Source of the DNA: Kiritimatiellia bacterium
Lineage (GTDB): Bacteria; Verrucomicrobiota; Kiritimatiellia; RFP12; UBA1067
Direction of reading: 5' to 3'
DNA length: 49,566 nucleotides
NCBI GenBank assembly: GCA_017525225.1
Contig: JAFXTB010000176.1
Coordinates: forward strand, 1 to 49,566
Under the pieces are notes generated by a model. That model worked only from the letters and a program-made list of their open reading frames with translations. It was not told the DNA's origin and did not search any database. The position numbers were made by a program, and so were the translations under genes. Shown here in pieces: positions 1 to 7,738 of this stretch; position 1 is the stretch's first letter, and every line of letters starts with the position of its first letter.

Positions 1-54
1 GGATTATAGAATGCAGGCGGACGACAGTGCCGACACTGCGCATAGGAGAAAGAC

Positions 55-174
55 ATGCATCAAGCAACCCGGGCGGGAAATGTGGAAATCGCCAAAGCGA
101 TTTTGCCTATTGACATCTGTTCTCATAGGAGATGCGCCCCGACAAGAAAGTTTATCAATTTCTCCATTGCCTAG
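55..174 (+). CDS. Possible 39-aa small ORF, ankyrin-like start
   Basis: A short open frame begins at an ATG that sits 7 bases after an AGGAG ribosome-binding-site-like sequence (43-47) and ends at TAG 172-174. Its first 17 residues (MHQATRAGNVEIAKAIL) resemble one ankyrin repeat, while the rest has no recognisable pattern. It ends where the -35 box of the next promoter lies. It may be a real small peptide, a decayed remnant, or chance. Only the initiation signal and the weak repeat resemblance support it. Confidence 0.2.
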   Translation: MHQATRAGNVEIAKAILPIDICSHRRCAPTRKFINFSIA

Positions 175-196
175 CGAGGGTGTTATATTGTATAAT
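167..196 (+). promoter_or_regulatory. Sigma70-like promoter of the Tad/Flp operon
   Basis: A -35 box TTGCCT (167-172), an 18-base spacer and a perfect -10 box TATAAT (191-196) lie 44 bases before the first pilin start. The predicted transcript begins near 203. This is the only good promoter I see before the pilus genes, and it probably drives the whole locus. Confidence 0.6.
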
Positions 197-239
197 TGGC
201 GGCGTCGGAGAGCAAAGGTTCAAGGAAGGGAGGTCTTGA

Positions 240-401
240 ATGAACAGAAAAGGCAAACGAGGCACGTCGTTTCTTGAGTATGCGCTTCTTGCGGCGCTCG
301 TTGGAATCGTGGGCGCGGTGGGCGTGATGAAGTACGGCAGCGCCATAAGCGAATTCTTCTCGTCGCTGGCCACCAAGACCTCCGACGTAACCCCGAAGTG
401 A
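240..401 (+). CDS. flp: Flp-type major pilin subunit, copy 1
   Basis: This is a 53-residue Flp prepilin, the subunit polymerised into the Tad pilus. A short basic leader (MNRKGKRG) is followed by TSFLEYALLAAL. The leader Gly, the Glu at mature position 5 and the Tyr at position 6 match the processing motif used by TadV-type peptidases. A single hydrophobic helix follows, with a short polar tail ending TPK. The ATG is preceded by GGGAGG at good spacing. It is the first gene after the 167-196 promoter and lies 59 bases before a second pilin gene. The assignment rests on the complete leader, cleavage and helix signature plus the Tad neighbours. Confidence 0.88.
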   Translation: MNRKGKRGTSFLEYALLAALVGIVGAVGVMKYGSAISEFFSSLATKTSDVTPK

Positions 402-460
402 CGGGGGCCAGGGCATCTTTCACGTGGCCGAAAGGCCGCATAACAAAAAGGAAAAAAGCA

Positions 461-694
461 ATGAGCAAGCAGAGAAAGTTCGGTTCCCGCAAGGGTGCAA
501 CGTTCATCGAGTACGCGCTTCTGGCCGGCCTCGTGGCAATCGTCGTCGCGGCTGCGGCGATGATCTTCGGCGACGACCTGCAGAAGCTCTTCACCTCGAC
601 CGGGAAGCAGACGGAATCCGTCCAGCAGGGCGTTGACAAGGTGAATCTGACCACGACGCTGAACGCCGCGGGTGGCGGCGAGAAGAAGGAATGA
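461..694 (+). CDS. flp: Flp-type pilin subunit, copy 2
   Basis: This 77-residue prepilin has leader MSKQRKFGSRKG followed by ATFIEYALLAGLVA. The pre-cleavage Gly and mature Glu5-Tyr6 are intact. The helix is followed by a longer C-terminal tail rich in Thr, Gly, Lys and Glu (ending GGGEKKE) that copy 1 lacks. I start at 461 rather than the in-frame ATG at 398. The later start has AAGGA upstream and gives a normal Flp leader, while the earlier one would add 21 residues and overlap the stop of copy 1. Two pilins with different tails could be major and minor subunits, or could be used under different conditions. Confidence 0.87.
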   Translation: MSKQRKFGSRKGATFIEYALLAGLVAIVVAAAAMIFGDDLQKLFTSTGKQTESVQQGVDKVNLTTTLNAAGGGEKKE

Positions 695-706
695 TCGGAA
701 CCGATC

Positions 707-892
707 ATGCTTAGGCGCTTTAGGCGGCGCATCGCGAGCGAACGGGCGAGCGTGTATCTCGAGTACGCGCTCGTGACCTCCATCACTCTCGCGGTCGCCG
801 CCGCGGCGTTCAATCCGGAAAGCTGGTTCTTCAAGGGACTGGGGGTGGATTACGCCTTTCGCGAGGTGATGATCAAGCTCCCAATCTTCTGA
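707..892 (+). CDS. Pilin-like (pseudopilin) small protein
   Basis: This 61-residue protein has a very basic start (MLRRFRRRIASER), then ASVYLEYALV and a hydrophobic Ala-rich helix. The Glu-Tyr of the Flp motif is kept, but the residue expected just before cleavage is Ala, not Gly. The mature tail is short, ending KLPIF. Its stop overlaps the tadV start by one base (TGATG), so translation is likely coupled. It is probably a minor pilin or pseudopilin of the Tad system. Its leader resembles those of the large TadE/TadG-like proteins downstream. Confidence 0.7.
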   Translation: MLRRFRRRIASERASVYLEYALVTSITLAVAAAAFNPESWFFKGLGVDYAFREVMIKLPIF

Positions 893-1386
893 TGCCGATC
901 GTCTGGATAGCCCTGCCGTTCATTCTCGCTTTCGCCTGCTACGGCGAGATCAGGGAAAGGAGAATCCCGAACTGGCTCACGCTGGGCGCGATTGTGCTCG
1001 GTCTGGGGGCCGCCGCGATAGAGGGCGAGGTGGATGGGCTTGTGGATTCGGCGCTCGGCCTTGCGATAGCGGGAGGGTTGTTCCTCCCGTTCTGCCTTCT
1101 CGGGGTCGTAGGCGGCGGCGACATGAAGCTCATGGCGGCCGTCGGCGCGATCGTGGGCTGGCCGATGGTGCTTCGGGTCGTGTGCAACACGTGCATCGCG
1201 GGCGGCGCGATCGCGGTGGCGATCATGGCGTGGCACGGCATACTGCTGACGACGCTCGCGAACACGTTCCGCATCATGGTCGGGATGCAGCGGCGTCCGC
1301 AGGGCCTGCGCAATCCGCCCATGGTGCCGTACGCGCTCGCGATCACCATCGGCACGCTCATCGCCGTGTTCGTGCAGGGGTTCTAG
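892..1386 (+). CDS. tadV: Prepilin peptidase TadV/CpaA (A24 family)
   Basis: This 164-residue polytopic membrane protein is a short TadV-type peptidase that would cleave the leaders of the Flp pilins and pseudopilins on the cytoplasmic face of the inner membrane. The A24 landmarks are present: the RRIPNWLT motif (residues 23-30) and the GGGD motif (74-77) holding the second catalytic aspartate, D77. The first catalytic aspartate, normally D-x5-IPN, is replaced by Glu19 (codon GAG). Four or five hydrophobic segments fill the rest, and the length is normal for TadV. The start is coupled to the upstream pilin-like gene. The D-to-E change leaves an acid in place, so activity may be kept but altered. 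Confidence 0.88.
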   Translation: MPIVWIALPFILAFACYGEIRERRIPNWLTLGAIVLGLGAAAIEGEVDGLVDSALGLAIAGGLFLPFCLLGVVGGGDMKLMAAVGAIVGWPMVLRVVCNTCIAGGAIAVAIMAWHGILLTTLANTFRIMVGMQRRPQGLRNPPMVPYALAITIGTLIAVFVQGF

Positions 1387-1447
1387 TCTTACAGGTCTCT
1401 ATCCAGGTCTCTAGGCTTCCGGATTTCCGGACTTCCAGGAGGCAATC
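1387..1447 (+). repeat. Short spacer with imperfect repeats before the large TadE-like gene
   Basis: The spacer holds CAGGTCTCTA twice (with one inserted base between the copies) and TTCCGGA-type units, then AGGAGG (1437-1442) five bases before the TTG start at 1448. I see no promoter or terminator here. The ribosome-binding site is the strongest in the operon and decides the TTG start. Confidence 0.4.
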
Positions 1448-4030
1448 TTGCTTAAATGGCTGACGAGAAACGACGGCGCTCGGATGGCGCGGGCGAAGAG
1501 GCGGATGGCCTCCTCGCGGGCCTCCGTATACGTCGAGTTCGCCATGATCGCCCCTGTCGTGGCGCTCGTGTGCAGCGCGCTCATCGAGATCGTCGGCCTC
1601 TGGGACGCGCAGGTGGTGGCGAACCACGCCGCCTGGACCGTGGGGCGCATCGTGATGGTGCGCGGGTCGGACGGGCTTGCCTTCTCCAACGACCTTGCGA
1701 AGAAGACCAAGACGGGGATCATCAGCGGAAGCGGGATGCCGGAGGAGATCAAGAAGGCCCTCGCGGACATCGATTCCATCGTAGCGGGCGCGGGCAAGTT
1801 CAACGACCGGGCGAACATTGCGACGCTCTTCCTGATGTCGACGTGCGGCATCGGCTACTACGGCTACTCCCCGAGGGCCGCGGCGACCAAGATCTTCGAG
1901 ACGCTCTGCACGGCCGGAGTGAAGGCGCTCACCGAGGGCATACCGGCATGGATCTCGGGGCTGGTGAACAACATAGAGTACCCGTCGTTCATCGGCGGCG
2001 GAGGGTCGGCGATAGCGGAATTCGTGGACGATCTGGTGAAGGGCATCCTGAACAAGATAGTGGATGCGGTCCTCAAGCCGATAGCCAACGCGCTCTCGTC
2101 GCTTCTGATGGATGCGTTCAACAGGATCATGGACGCGATAGACCTGGACGGCCTCTTCGACGGCGACAGCGCGGCGGCGCGGCGCGCCAGGCAGATATAC
2201 GGCGCGGCGGTGCGGATCGTGCGCGCCAAGTCCACGATCGGCAAGGAAGTGGTGACGGTCAAGGACATGGACGACCTCAACGGCTACTTCATCTTCGCCG
2301 AGAAGAACTCCCACAGGGAATTCAGGCATCTCGCCTATCCGCAGGTCGTGGACGCCGGGGCCAAGAGCGACGGCTACTTCGTGAAGGACTACCACGGTTG
2401 GCCGGCGAACGCCCAGGGTCACGCGATGGTGCATGTGGAGGTGAACTGGCCGTACGAATCGGGCTGGCTCTTCCCGATCGTCTCGGCGCGCGCCGACAAG
2501 TCGACCGGATCCCCGCCCGTCGCGACAGGCCACAGCATGGTGTTCCCACAGCCGAACATCGCCAACGACAACCTCTATTCGGAAGGCGCCACGGCCTTCG
2601 ATCCGGGCGAATACACCAACAACACCACGGCCGCCTACCAGGATATCGTCGACGACATGAGGAACTACATGAGGTTCGTGCTGTTCGGCATGAAGTACAG
2701 GATAAGCGACGAGACGCTGACGCTTAAGGACGGCCCGTACCGCGTGATCCCGGCGCAACACTGGAAGTACATCTCGCAGCTCAAGGATCTCTGGCCGTTC
2801 AACGTCAAAGATCGGGACAGCTATCCAAGGGAAGGAGACTACAAGAGGTGCTGGTCCGCAATCACCGACAATAGTTCCCAGGACAGGGTCACCAGAGAGC
2901 TTAAAGGCTACTTCAAGGCGTCGAGCTACCATTCGCGCGACTATTTCTTCTGGGACGGCCAGCACTTCAAGTACAAGATGTCCAGCGGCAATGCCGGGCT
3001 GATGTACTGGTACGCAACCAACCCGAAGTACACGTATGCCGACGACAAGTCCAACCTCTACAACATCCGTTCATCCGCCTCGGCATGGGCATTCGGCCGG
3101 TTTGGCGGCATGGGCGCGGACTATGACGAGTTCAGCAGGCTGTACGGCAGATACAAGAAACAGCTGAAGAAGGCGCTTCCGGACGCCTGCTCAGAGGACC
3201 TGCTGCGCAGCACGATAGGCAAATTCGCCGCCAGGCACAGCATCAACGTCGCTAACATCGTCAAATGGCAGCAGGGCCGCAGCTACGACAAGTGGGTGGA
3301 GATGGACAAGTCCATCCAGATTCTGGCGATGAAGTCCGAAGTCGCCTTCCCCAAGATACTGAGCCTTGTCAGATCGGAGATAAAGGAGGTCGAAGACATC
3401 GTCAACGGCGGAGGCGAATACGAGGGTAACCCTGAAGACCCCGTGATAACGCCGGAAGACGAATCTACGATGGCGGATCCCGATGCCGCCGCCGCGAAGA
3501 CGAGGGAGAAATGGGAGGCCATGAAAAACGCGCTGAAGGCGAAGCTCGCCGAGGTGGACAACGCCGTGGTGGCCCTGAGGAATTCGTGGTCGGCCTACAG
3601 AAACGCCGCCGACGCTTTCACGAGGGACCGCGAGAAGTGCGTGCCCACGTACTTCATCGAGACGTGCTTCAAACTTATAATAGAGAAACAGAGCCTGGAC
3701 ATGTTCAAGGAAGGGAGCTCGTTAGTCCTTCCCGACAGCGTGATGGTGTACAACGTCTACGACAAGACCCAGGAGATGCTCGGCAAGGTGGACGACTACC
3801 ACACGAAGCTGGATGATGCATACCAGAGGGAGCTGGAATACGGCTTGCTCATGGGACTCCAGAGCGCAGGAAAAGCGCAGCGCGAGGGCAAGTCGATCGA
3901 CGAGGCGGTGGATTCCGCCGGCGATCCCTCCGACGACAATCCCGGATCGCTCACGCCCGGCTCGGACAAGGACGCGATAATCAACAACGACCATCAGGAG
4001 TTCTCTGGCGGCAAATGGGGGTGGAAATGA
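1448..4030 (+). CDS. Very large TadE-like pseudopilin/tip protein (860 aa)
   Basis: The N terminus is TadE-like: basic leader, RMASSRASVYVEFAM, one hydrophobic helix, then a soluble region of more than 800 residues. Typical TadE proteins are under 200 residues. Residues about 175-235 hold amphipathic helical segments. The middle is rich in aromatic and charged residues, and residues about 640-760 include an acidic low-complexity linker (EDPVITPEDE region) and a predicted coiled coil. The TTG start is chosen because AGGAGG lies five bases upstream. The alternative ATG at 1484 has no such signal. The stop is in an ATGA overlap with the next gene. It could cap the pilus or act as an adhesin. I recognise no enzymatic motif in the large domain. 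Confidence 0.72.
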   Translation: MLKWLTRNDGARMARAKRRMASSRASVYVEFAMIAPVVALVCSALIEIVGLWDAQVVANHAAWTVGRIVMVRGSDGLAFSNDLAKKTKTGIISGSGMPEEIKKALADIDSIVAGAGKFNDRANIATLFLMSTCGIGYYGYSPRAAATKIFETLCTAGVKALTEGIPAWISGLVNNIEYPSFIGGGGSAIAEFVDDLVKGILNKIVDAVLKPIANALSSLLMDAFNRIMDAIDLDGLFDGDSAAARRARQIYGAAVRIVRAKSTIGKEVVTVKDMDDLNGYFIFAEKNSHREFRHLAYPQVVDAGAKSDGYFVKDYHGWPANAQGHAMVHVEVNWPYESGWLFPIVSARADKSTGSPPVATGHSMVFPQPNIANDNLYSEGATAFDPGEYTNNTTAAYQDIVDDMRNYMRFVLFGMKYRISDETLTLKDGPYRVIPAQHWKYISQLKDLWPFNVKDRDSYPREGDYKRCWSAITDNSSQDRVTRELKGYFKASSYHSRDYFFWDGQHFKYKMSSGNAGLMYWYATNPKYTYADDKSNLYNIRSSASAWAFGRFGGMGADYDEFSRLYGRYKKQLKKALPDACSEDLLRSTIGKFAARHSINVANIVKWQQGRSYDKWVEMDKSIQILAMKSEVAFPKILSLVRSEIKEVEDIVNGGGEYEGNPEDPVITPEDESTMADPDAAAAKTREKWEAMKNALKAKLAEVDNAVVALRNSWSAYRNAADAFTRDREKCVPTYFIETCFKLIIEKQSLDMFKEGSSLVLPDSVMVYNVYDKTQEMLGKVDDYHTKLDDAYQRELEYGLLMGLQSAGKAQREGKSIDEAVDSAGDPSDDNPGSLTPGSDKDAIINNDHQEFSGGKWGWK

Positions 4031-5220
4031 CGGGGAAGGAAGAACGTGGAACGGGGGCGCTGATGCTGGCGAGGGTCTCCTCCGAGCGCGGCAGCGTGGG
4101 CGTCGTGATGGCGTTCGTCATATTCGTGGTGCTGGGGATGCTCACGATGACGTGGAACACGGCGCAGCTGTCGAAGGCGAAGATGCGCCTGCAGAACGCG
4201 GCGGACTCGGCCGCGCTCGCCCACGCCGTGTGGCAGGCGCGCGGGATGAACGCGGTGCAGAACATCAACGACGAGATGTACGAGGCGCTTTCGCTATCGG
4301 TCAAGCTCAGGAAGATCTCGGCGGTGCTGGAGGGTATCGCGATAGGGTTCGACGCGGCGTCGAACATCCCTGTCGTGGGGCCGATATTCAAGGGGCTCGC
4401 CGTCGTGTTCCACCTGTTCGGCGTCCTCTCCGGCGCCCCGGCGGGCTGGATGGCGGCCCGAATATGCGACAAGTTCCTCAAGTACATACAGCAGGCGTAT
4501 GTGTACGGTTCGGCTCTCTTCGGGCTGTGGAACGCCCAGCAGCTCGCCGCGCAGAACGAGGCGGATCCGCTCGCGAAGCTTGAGTCCACGAGTTCGGGGG
4601 GGACGGACTCCTGGCATTTCGGGATATACACGCTGGGGCTTTCCTGGCCGCTGAAGGACGCCTTCATGCTGCCGCTTGGAAAATCCGGCAAATGCGACGA
4701 CTCGCCATGGACGGCGCAGAAGCTCGACATCTACGACGGCTCCACCCAGCCGTGGAAGACGATATACAACATCGCCGGCACCCCTGAAGGATGGAATATA
4801 AAGCCGTACGTCTCCAAGCGCGGCGACAAAGAGGGGATCAAGGTGGAGAAGAAGACGAAGGACGGCAAGGAAGTCACCGTGGTCGACGAGCAGGGGGTGC
4901 TTCCCGGACCCACCATGTGGATCGCGTTCAAGCTGGGCAAGAACATCCAGACGCTTCCCCTCGACGGGTTCTGGAACGCGGACGACAAGAACCGAGGCTC
5001 GCATTCGCTGCCCATGTTCGCGGTTGCGGCGGCGCAATGCATCACGGGCGACGTGGTGCCGCACTCGGAAGGGACCAAGGACGGCGTTACGAACCAGAGG
5101 CCGGAAGGCTTCGGCGCCGGGGCGACGGCGAAGCTGGTGCCGGTGTCGCAGGTGTTCTACGCAATGAGCAAGGCAGGGAAGGTGGCAGGTACCGTCGTGG
5201 ATGCGATAGTGTACCATTGA
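4027..5220 (+). CDS. TadG-like pilus assembly protein
   Basis: This 397-residue protein has an N-terminal helix in the context SERGSVGVVMAFVIFVVLGM, followed by the signature NTAQLSKAKMRLQNAADSAALA of the TadE/G-like (Tad domain) family. The family anchors in the inner membrane and reaches into the periplasm to support Flp assembly. Residues about 105-180 are hydrophobic and amphipathic. The C-terminal 200 residues are soluble with no known motif. I start at the ATG that forms an ATGA overlap with the previous stop, preceded by GGGGGTGG. An in-frame ATG at 4015 would add four residues. The glutamate typical of the TadE motif is absent here, as is usual for TadG. Confidence 0.72.
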   Translation: MTGKEERGTGALMLARVSSERGSVGVVMAFVIFVVLGMLTMTWNTAQLSKAKMRLQNAADSAALAHAVWQARGMNAVQNINDEMYEALSLSVKLRKISAVLEGIAIGFDAASNIPVVGPIFKGLAVVFHLFGVLSGAPAGWMAARICDKFLKYIQQAYVYGSALFGLWNAQQLAAQNEADPLAKLESTSSGGTDSWHFGIYTLGLSWPLKDAFMLPLGKSGKCDDSPWTAQKLDIYDGSTQPWKTIYNIAGTPEGWNIKPYVSKRGDKEGIKVEKKTKDGKEVTVVDEQGVLPGPTMWIAFKLGKNIQTLPLDGFWNADDKNRGSHSLPMFAVAAAQCITGDVVPHSEGTKDGVTNQRPEGFGAGATAKLVPVSQVFYAMSKAGKVAGTVVDAIVYH

Positions 5221-5235
5221 GAAGGTGTGAAAGAG

Positions 5236-6039
5236 ATGGATGAAGAAGCAAGGATGCTGGGACGCCTGAAGAGGCGGCTTGCGAGCGCGCGGGCGAGCGT
5301 GATGCTCGAGTTCGCCTTCGTGGCGCCGCTTGTCGCGGTCGTCGCCATATTCGCCGCGGACTTCACGCGCATCCTCCGCACCGAGCAGCAGCTGGAGATC
5401 GCCAACCGCCTCGCCGCCGACGTGGAGGCGCACATGGCGGACTACTACGCCAAGGGCGAATCCCCCGGCTTGCAGGCGAAGAACATCTGCAAGCGCTACC
5501 TGGTGAAGGTGGCGCATGTCGCCACGGAAACGGGGAAGGTCTACATGAAGGGCGGGTGCGGGGTTATAAAGAATCCCATCTCCGTGGCGATCGCATGGGT
5601 GGCGGATTTCCTGGACGGTTCGATGTTCGACGATGGAAGCCTCTTCCTGAAGATCCTGGGCAAGCTGCTCGGCGGCATCATGAACTTCGTGACGTTCGGG
5701 ACGGTGAAATACCTCACCGACGTCGTCCCCCACGACCACGAGGTGTGGGTCTCGACGGCGGCCTACATCCCCACGATCCTGCCGGCCGGGTCGTACGGGT
5801 GGCTGACGCTGAGCGAGCATGAGGACAAGGGGATCGGCGTCTGCCAGTTCGCGCCGGACCTGGAGGCGTCGAGCGCCGCCGCGACGGCGTGGAGCCTCAA
5901 GCTCAACGCGAAGAAGCGCCATCGCGTCTACTGCTACATGCCTGTGGTGGACGCCGTCCCGGTGGCGCCTGTGACCTACGTGAGGAAGTTCAAGAGCTGG
6001 TGCGCGAAGCAGAAGTGGGCGAAAGGACTCATCGATTGA
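5236..6039 (+). CDS. TadE-like pseudopilin
   Basis: This 267-residue protein has the TadE pattern: a basic leader, RLASARASVMLEFAFVAP, a single hydrophobic helix and a periplasmic domain. A second hydrophobic stretch (region around NPISVAIAWVADFL and LFLKILGKLLGGIM) resembles the amphipathic segments of the 860-aa and TadG-like proteins, so the three probably share an architecture. The start is uncertain. The ATG at 5236 has AAGG ten bases upstream, GTG at 5227 and ATG at 5254 are alternatives, and all keep the helix. The stop overlaps the next gene's TTG start (TTGA). Confidence 0.72.
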   Translation: MDEEARMLGRLKRRLASARASVMLEFAFVAPLVAVVAIFAADFTRILRTEQQLEIANRLAADVEAHMADYYAKGESPGLQAKNICKRYLVKVAHVATETGKVYMKGGCGVIKNPISVAIAWVADFLDGSMFDDGSLFLKILGKLLGGIMNFVTFGTVKYLTDVVPHDHEVWVSTAAYIPTILPAGSYGWLTLSEHEDKGIGVCQFAPDLEASSAAATAWSLKLNAKKRHRVYCYMPVVDAVPVAPVTYVRKFKSWCAKQKWAKGLID

Positions 6040-6935
6040 GAAGGAAGCTCTATAGAACGGCGTTTTCGCTTGCGGTCGTCATAGGCGTGGTCCTGGTGGC
6101 GCGCTGGACGATCCGCACGGCGGTGACGCGCGCGTACCGCGCCGAAGGCGCGTTCAGCGCCGCGGAGGTGCCGGTCGCGCCGGCGCCCAAGGTGTGGTCG
6201 CTCGCGCAGATCGTGCCGAAGGAGCTTCACGTCAACATCGCGGGGCTGGCGGTCGGCCGCCATGCCGAGCGGCTCGGCATGCCGTACGCGCTGGCGGTGG
6301 ACGTGGCGGACGAGAAGGCGAGGAGCGCGGGCTGGGAGCGGCTCGACAACGAGAACGCGATCACGCTCAAGAACCTGTCCGGCATGGAACGGATATACAG
6401 GACGCCTGGGGGATCGATAGTGCTCCGCGAGGTGAGGGCGGTCGTCGGCAACGACTCCATCATGGAGGATTTCACGATGCCGGTGGAGATGGTCCAGGAC
6501 TGCAGCGAGCAGACGACGCCCGATGTACTGGCGAGGCGGAGCGCGGCGAAGGTGAAGGCGCTGATGCCGCCCGTGCTGCGCGACGTGATCACGGGCAGTC
6601 CCATGCTGACGGAGCTGATCGAGCGCGGCGGCGGCGCGGCGCTGATCGTCAGGTGCGCATCCGACATGCCGGCGGACGCAACGACGCGCGCGATCGAGTC
6701 GGCGGCGAGGAAGGCCGGGTGGGCGGAGACCCGCTACGTGTCGCCGCCGGGCGTGAAGATCCCGGCCGCCGCGTCCGGGGCCGCGGGCGCCCCGCCTGCG
6801 TCCTGGGCGAAGAGGAACCTGTCGTTCCACTTCGAGGTCGTGCCGCGCAGCAACGGTGGCGGCTGCGACGTGAACTACCGCTTTACAGACGACGAATCAT
6901 TCATACCAACGAAAGGAAAAGCAGATGAAGACTGA
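6036..6935 (+). CDS. Unknown membrane-anchored Tad-locus protein
   Basis: I do not recognise this 299-residue protein. A TTG start overlaps the upstream stop (TTGA) and has GAAAGGA nine bases before it. It gives the N terminus MRRKLYRTAFSLAVVIGVVLVARW, a single membrane anchor. The rest should be periplasmic, with two alpha/beta-looking halves and a Pro/Ala-rich linker near residue 245. The C-terminal end overlaps cpaB by 11 bases. Sitting between TadE-like genes and cpaB suggests a structural or assembly role in the pilus machine, possibly replacing periplasmic components such as RcpB that are missing here. Function is not supported by any motif I can name. Confidence 0.6.
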   Translation: MRRKLYRTAFSLAVVIGVVLVARWTIRTAVTRAYRAEGAFSAAEVPVAPAPKVWSLAQIVPKELHVNIAGLAVGRHAERLGMPYALAVDVADEKARSAGWERLDNENAITLKNLSGMERIYRTPGGSIVLREVRAVVGNDSIMEDFTMPVEMVQDCSEQTTPDVLARRSAAKVKALMPPVLRDVITGSPMLTELIERGGGAALIVRCASDMPADATTRAIESAARKAGWAETRYVSPPGVKIPAAASGAAGAPPASWAKRNLSFHFEVVPRSNGGGCDVNYRFTDDESFIPTKGKADED

Positions 6936-7731
6936 CAACCATACCAAGATCGCAGTGGTGGCTGCGGTGCTGGTGGGCCTGTTCGCGGTGGTGGCCGTGA
7001 ACAAGTACATCAAGAACCGCACGTCCGTGGCGCCGACGCCCAAGGCGTCGATCCTCGTGGCGACGATGGAGATCAAGGAAGGCTCCGAGATCGGGGAGGA
7101 GATGCTCGGCTCCGCCGAGATACCCTTCGACTCGCTCTCGAACATGCACATCGCCCTGCCGGCCAAGAACGACCCCGGATACCAGAAGGCGTTCTCCGAC
7201 GTGCTCGAGAAGATAGTCAAGCGCAAGACCAAGCGCCTCGTGGCGGCCAAGACGCCCATCTTCTGGATCGACATCGAGACGGAGCAGAAGAAGCCGTTCG
7301 CCGACCTCATCGCCGACGGCCACCGCGCCGTGACGGTGCCGGTCGATTCCGTCAGCTCCGTATGCGGGTTCATCAGGCCGGGCAGCCGCATCGACGTGGT
7401 GCTCACCGCCACCGAGGAGAAACTCGGCCTCGTCACAGGCCAGGCGGCGAAGGAGACCGGTTCGCGGATCGTCTCGAGCGTCATCCTGCAGAACGTGCCA
7501 GTGATCGCGACCGACCGCGAATACGACCTGCAGAGCGAATCCTCCGGCTACGGCACCATGACCCTCTCGCTGCCTACGAAGGCCGCGATCATGATGGTGC
7601 AGGCCCGCACGATGGGCCAGATAACCTATCTGCTGCGCAACGTGCGCGACACGAAGACGGAGCAGGACCGTACCAACGTGACGGTTGCTCCGGGCGGCTC
7701 GTTCGGCGAGACGGTGAGGTCCTTCCAATGA
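6925..7731 (+). CDS. cpaB: Flp pilus assembly protein CpaB/RcpC
   Basis: This 268-residue protein has an N-terminal membrane anchor (about residues 9-26) and the CpaB/RcpC layout. A SAF-type beta-clip domain begins at the SILVATMEIKEGSEI region, and the second part contains the conserved RAVTVPVDSVSSVCGFIRPGSRIDVVLT block typical of CpaB. CpaB is periplasmic and works with the secretin in Tad pilus export. AAAGGA lies upstream of the ATG. The gene overlaps its upstream neighbour and is separated from the secretin gene by the repeat array at 7739-7890. Assignment to the family is confident. Confidence 0.87.
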   Translation: MKTDNHTKIAVVAAVLVGLFAVVAVNKYIKNRTSVAPTPKASILVATMEIKEGSEIGEEMLGSAEIPFDSLSNMHIALPAKNDPGYQKAFSDVLEKIVKRKTKRLVAAKTPIFWIDIETEQKKPFADLIADGHRAVTVPVDSVSSVCGFIRPGSRIDVVLTATEEKLGLVTGQAAKETGSRIVSSVILQNVPVIATDREYDLQSESSGYGTMTLSLPTKAAIMMVQARTMGQITYLLRNVRDTKTEQDRTNVTVAPGGSFGETVRSFQ

Positions 7732-7738
7732 ATTAAAT

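Noticed and set aside
110-115. TTGACA at 110-115 as a second promoter for the pilus operon
   Set aside because: No acceptable -10 box lies 16-18 bases downstream.
398-460. Earlier ATG for the second Flp pilin
   Set aside because: It would add 21 residues before a normal Flp leader and has no ribosome-binding site of the quality seen at 461.
1358-2965. 535-codon open frame on the minus strand
   Set aside because: It lies opposite the 860-aa TadE-like gene, has Arg/His/Val-rich composition typical of reverse-strand shadows in GC-rich DNA, and shows no domain.
4294-5922. 542-codon open frame on the minus strand
   Set aside because: It covers two Tad genes with clear N-terminal signatures on the plus strand and has shadow composition.
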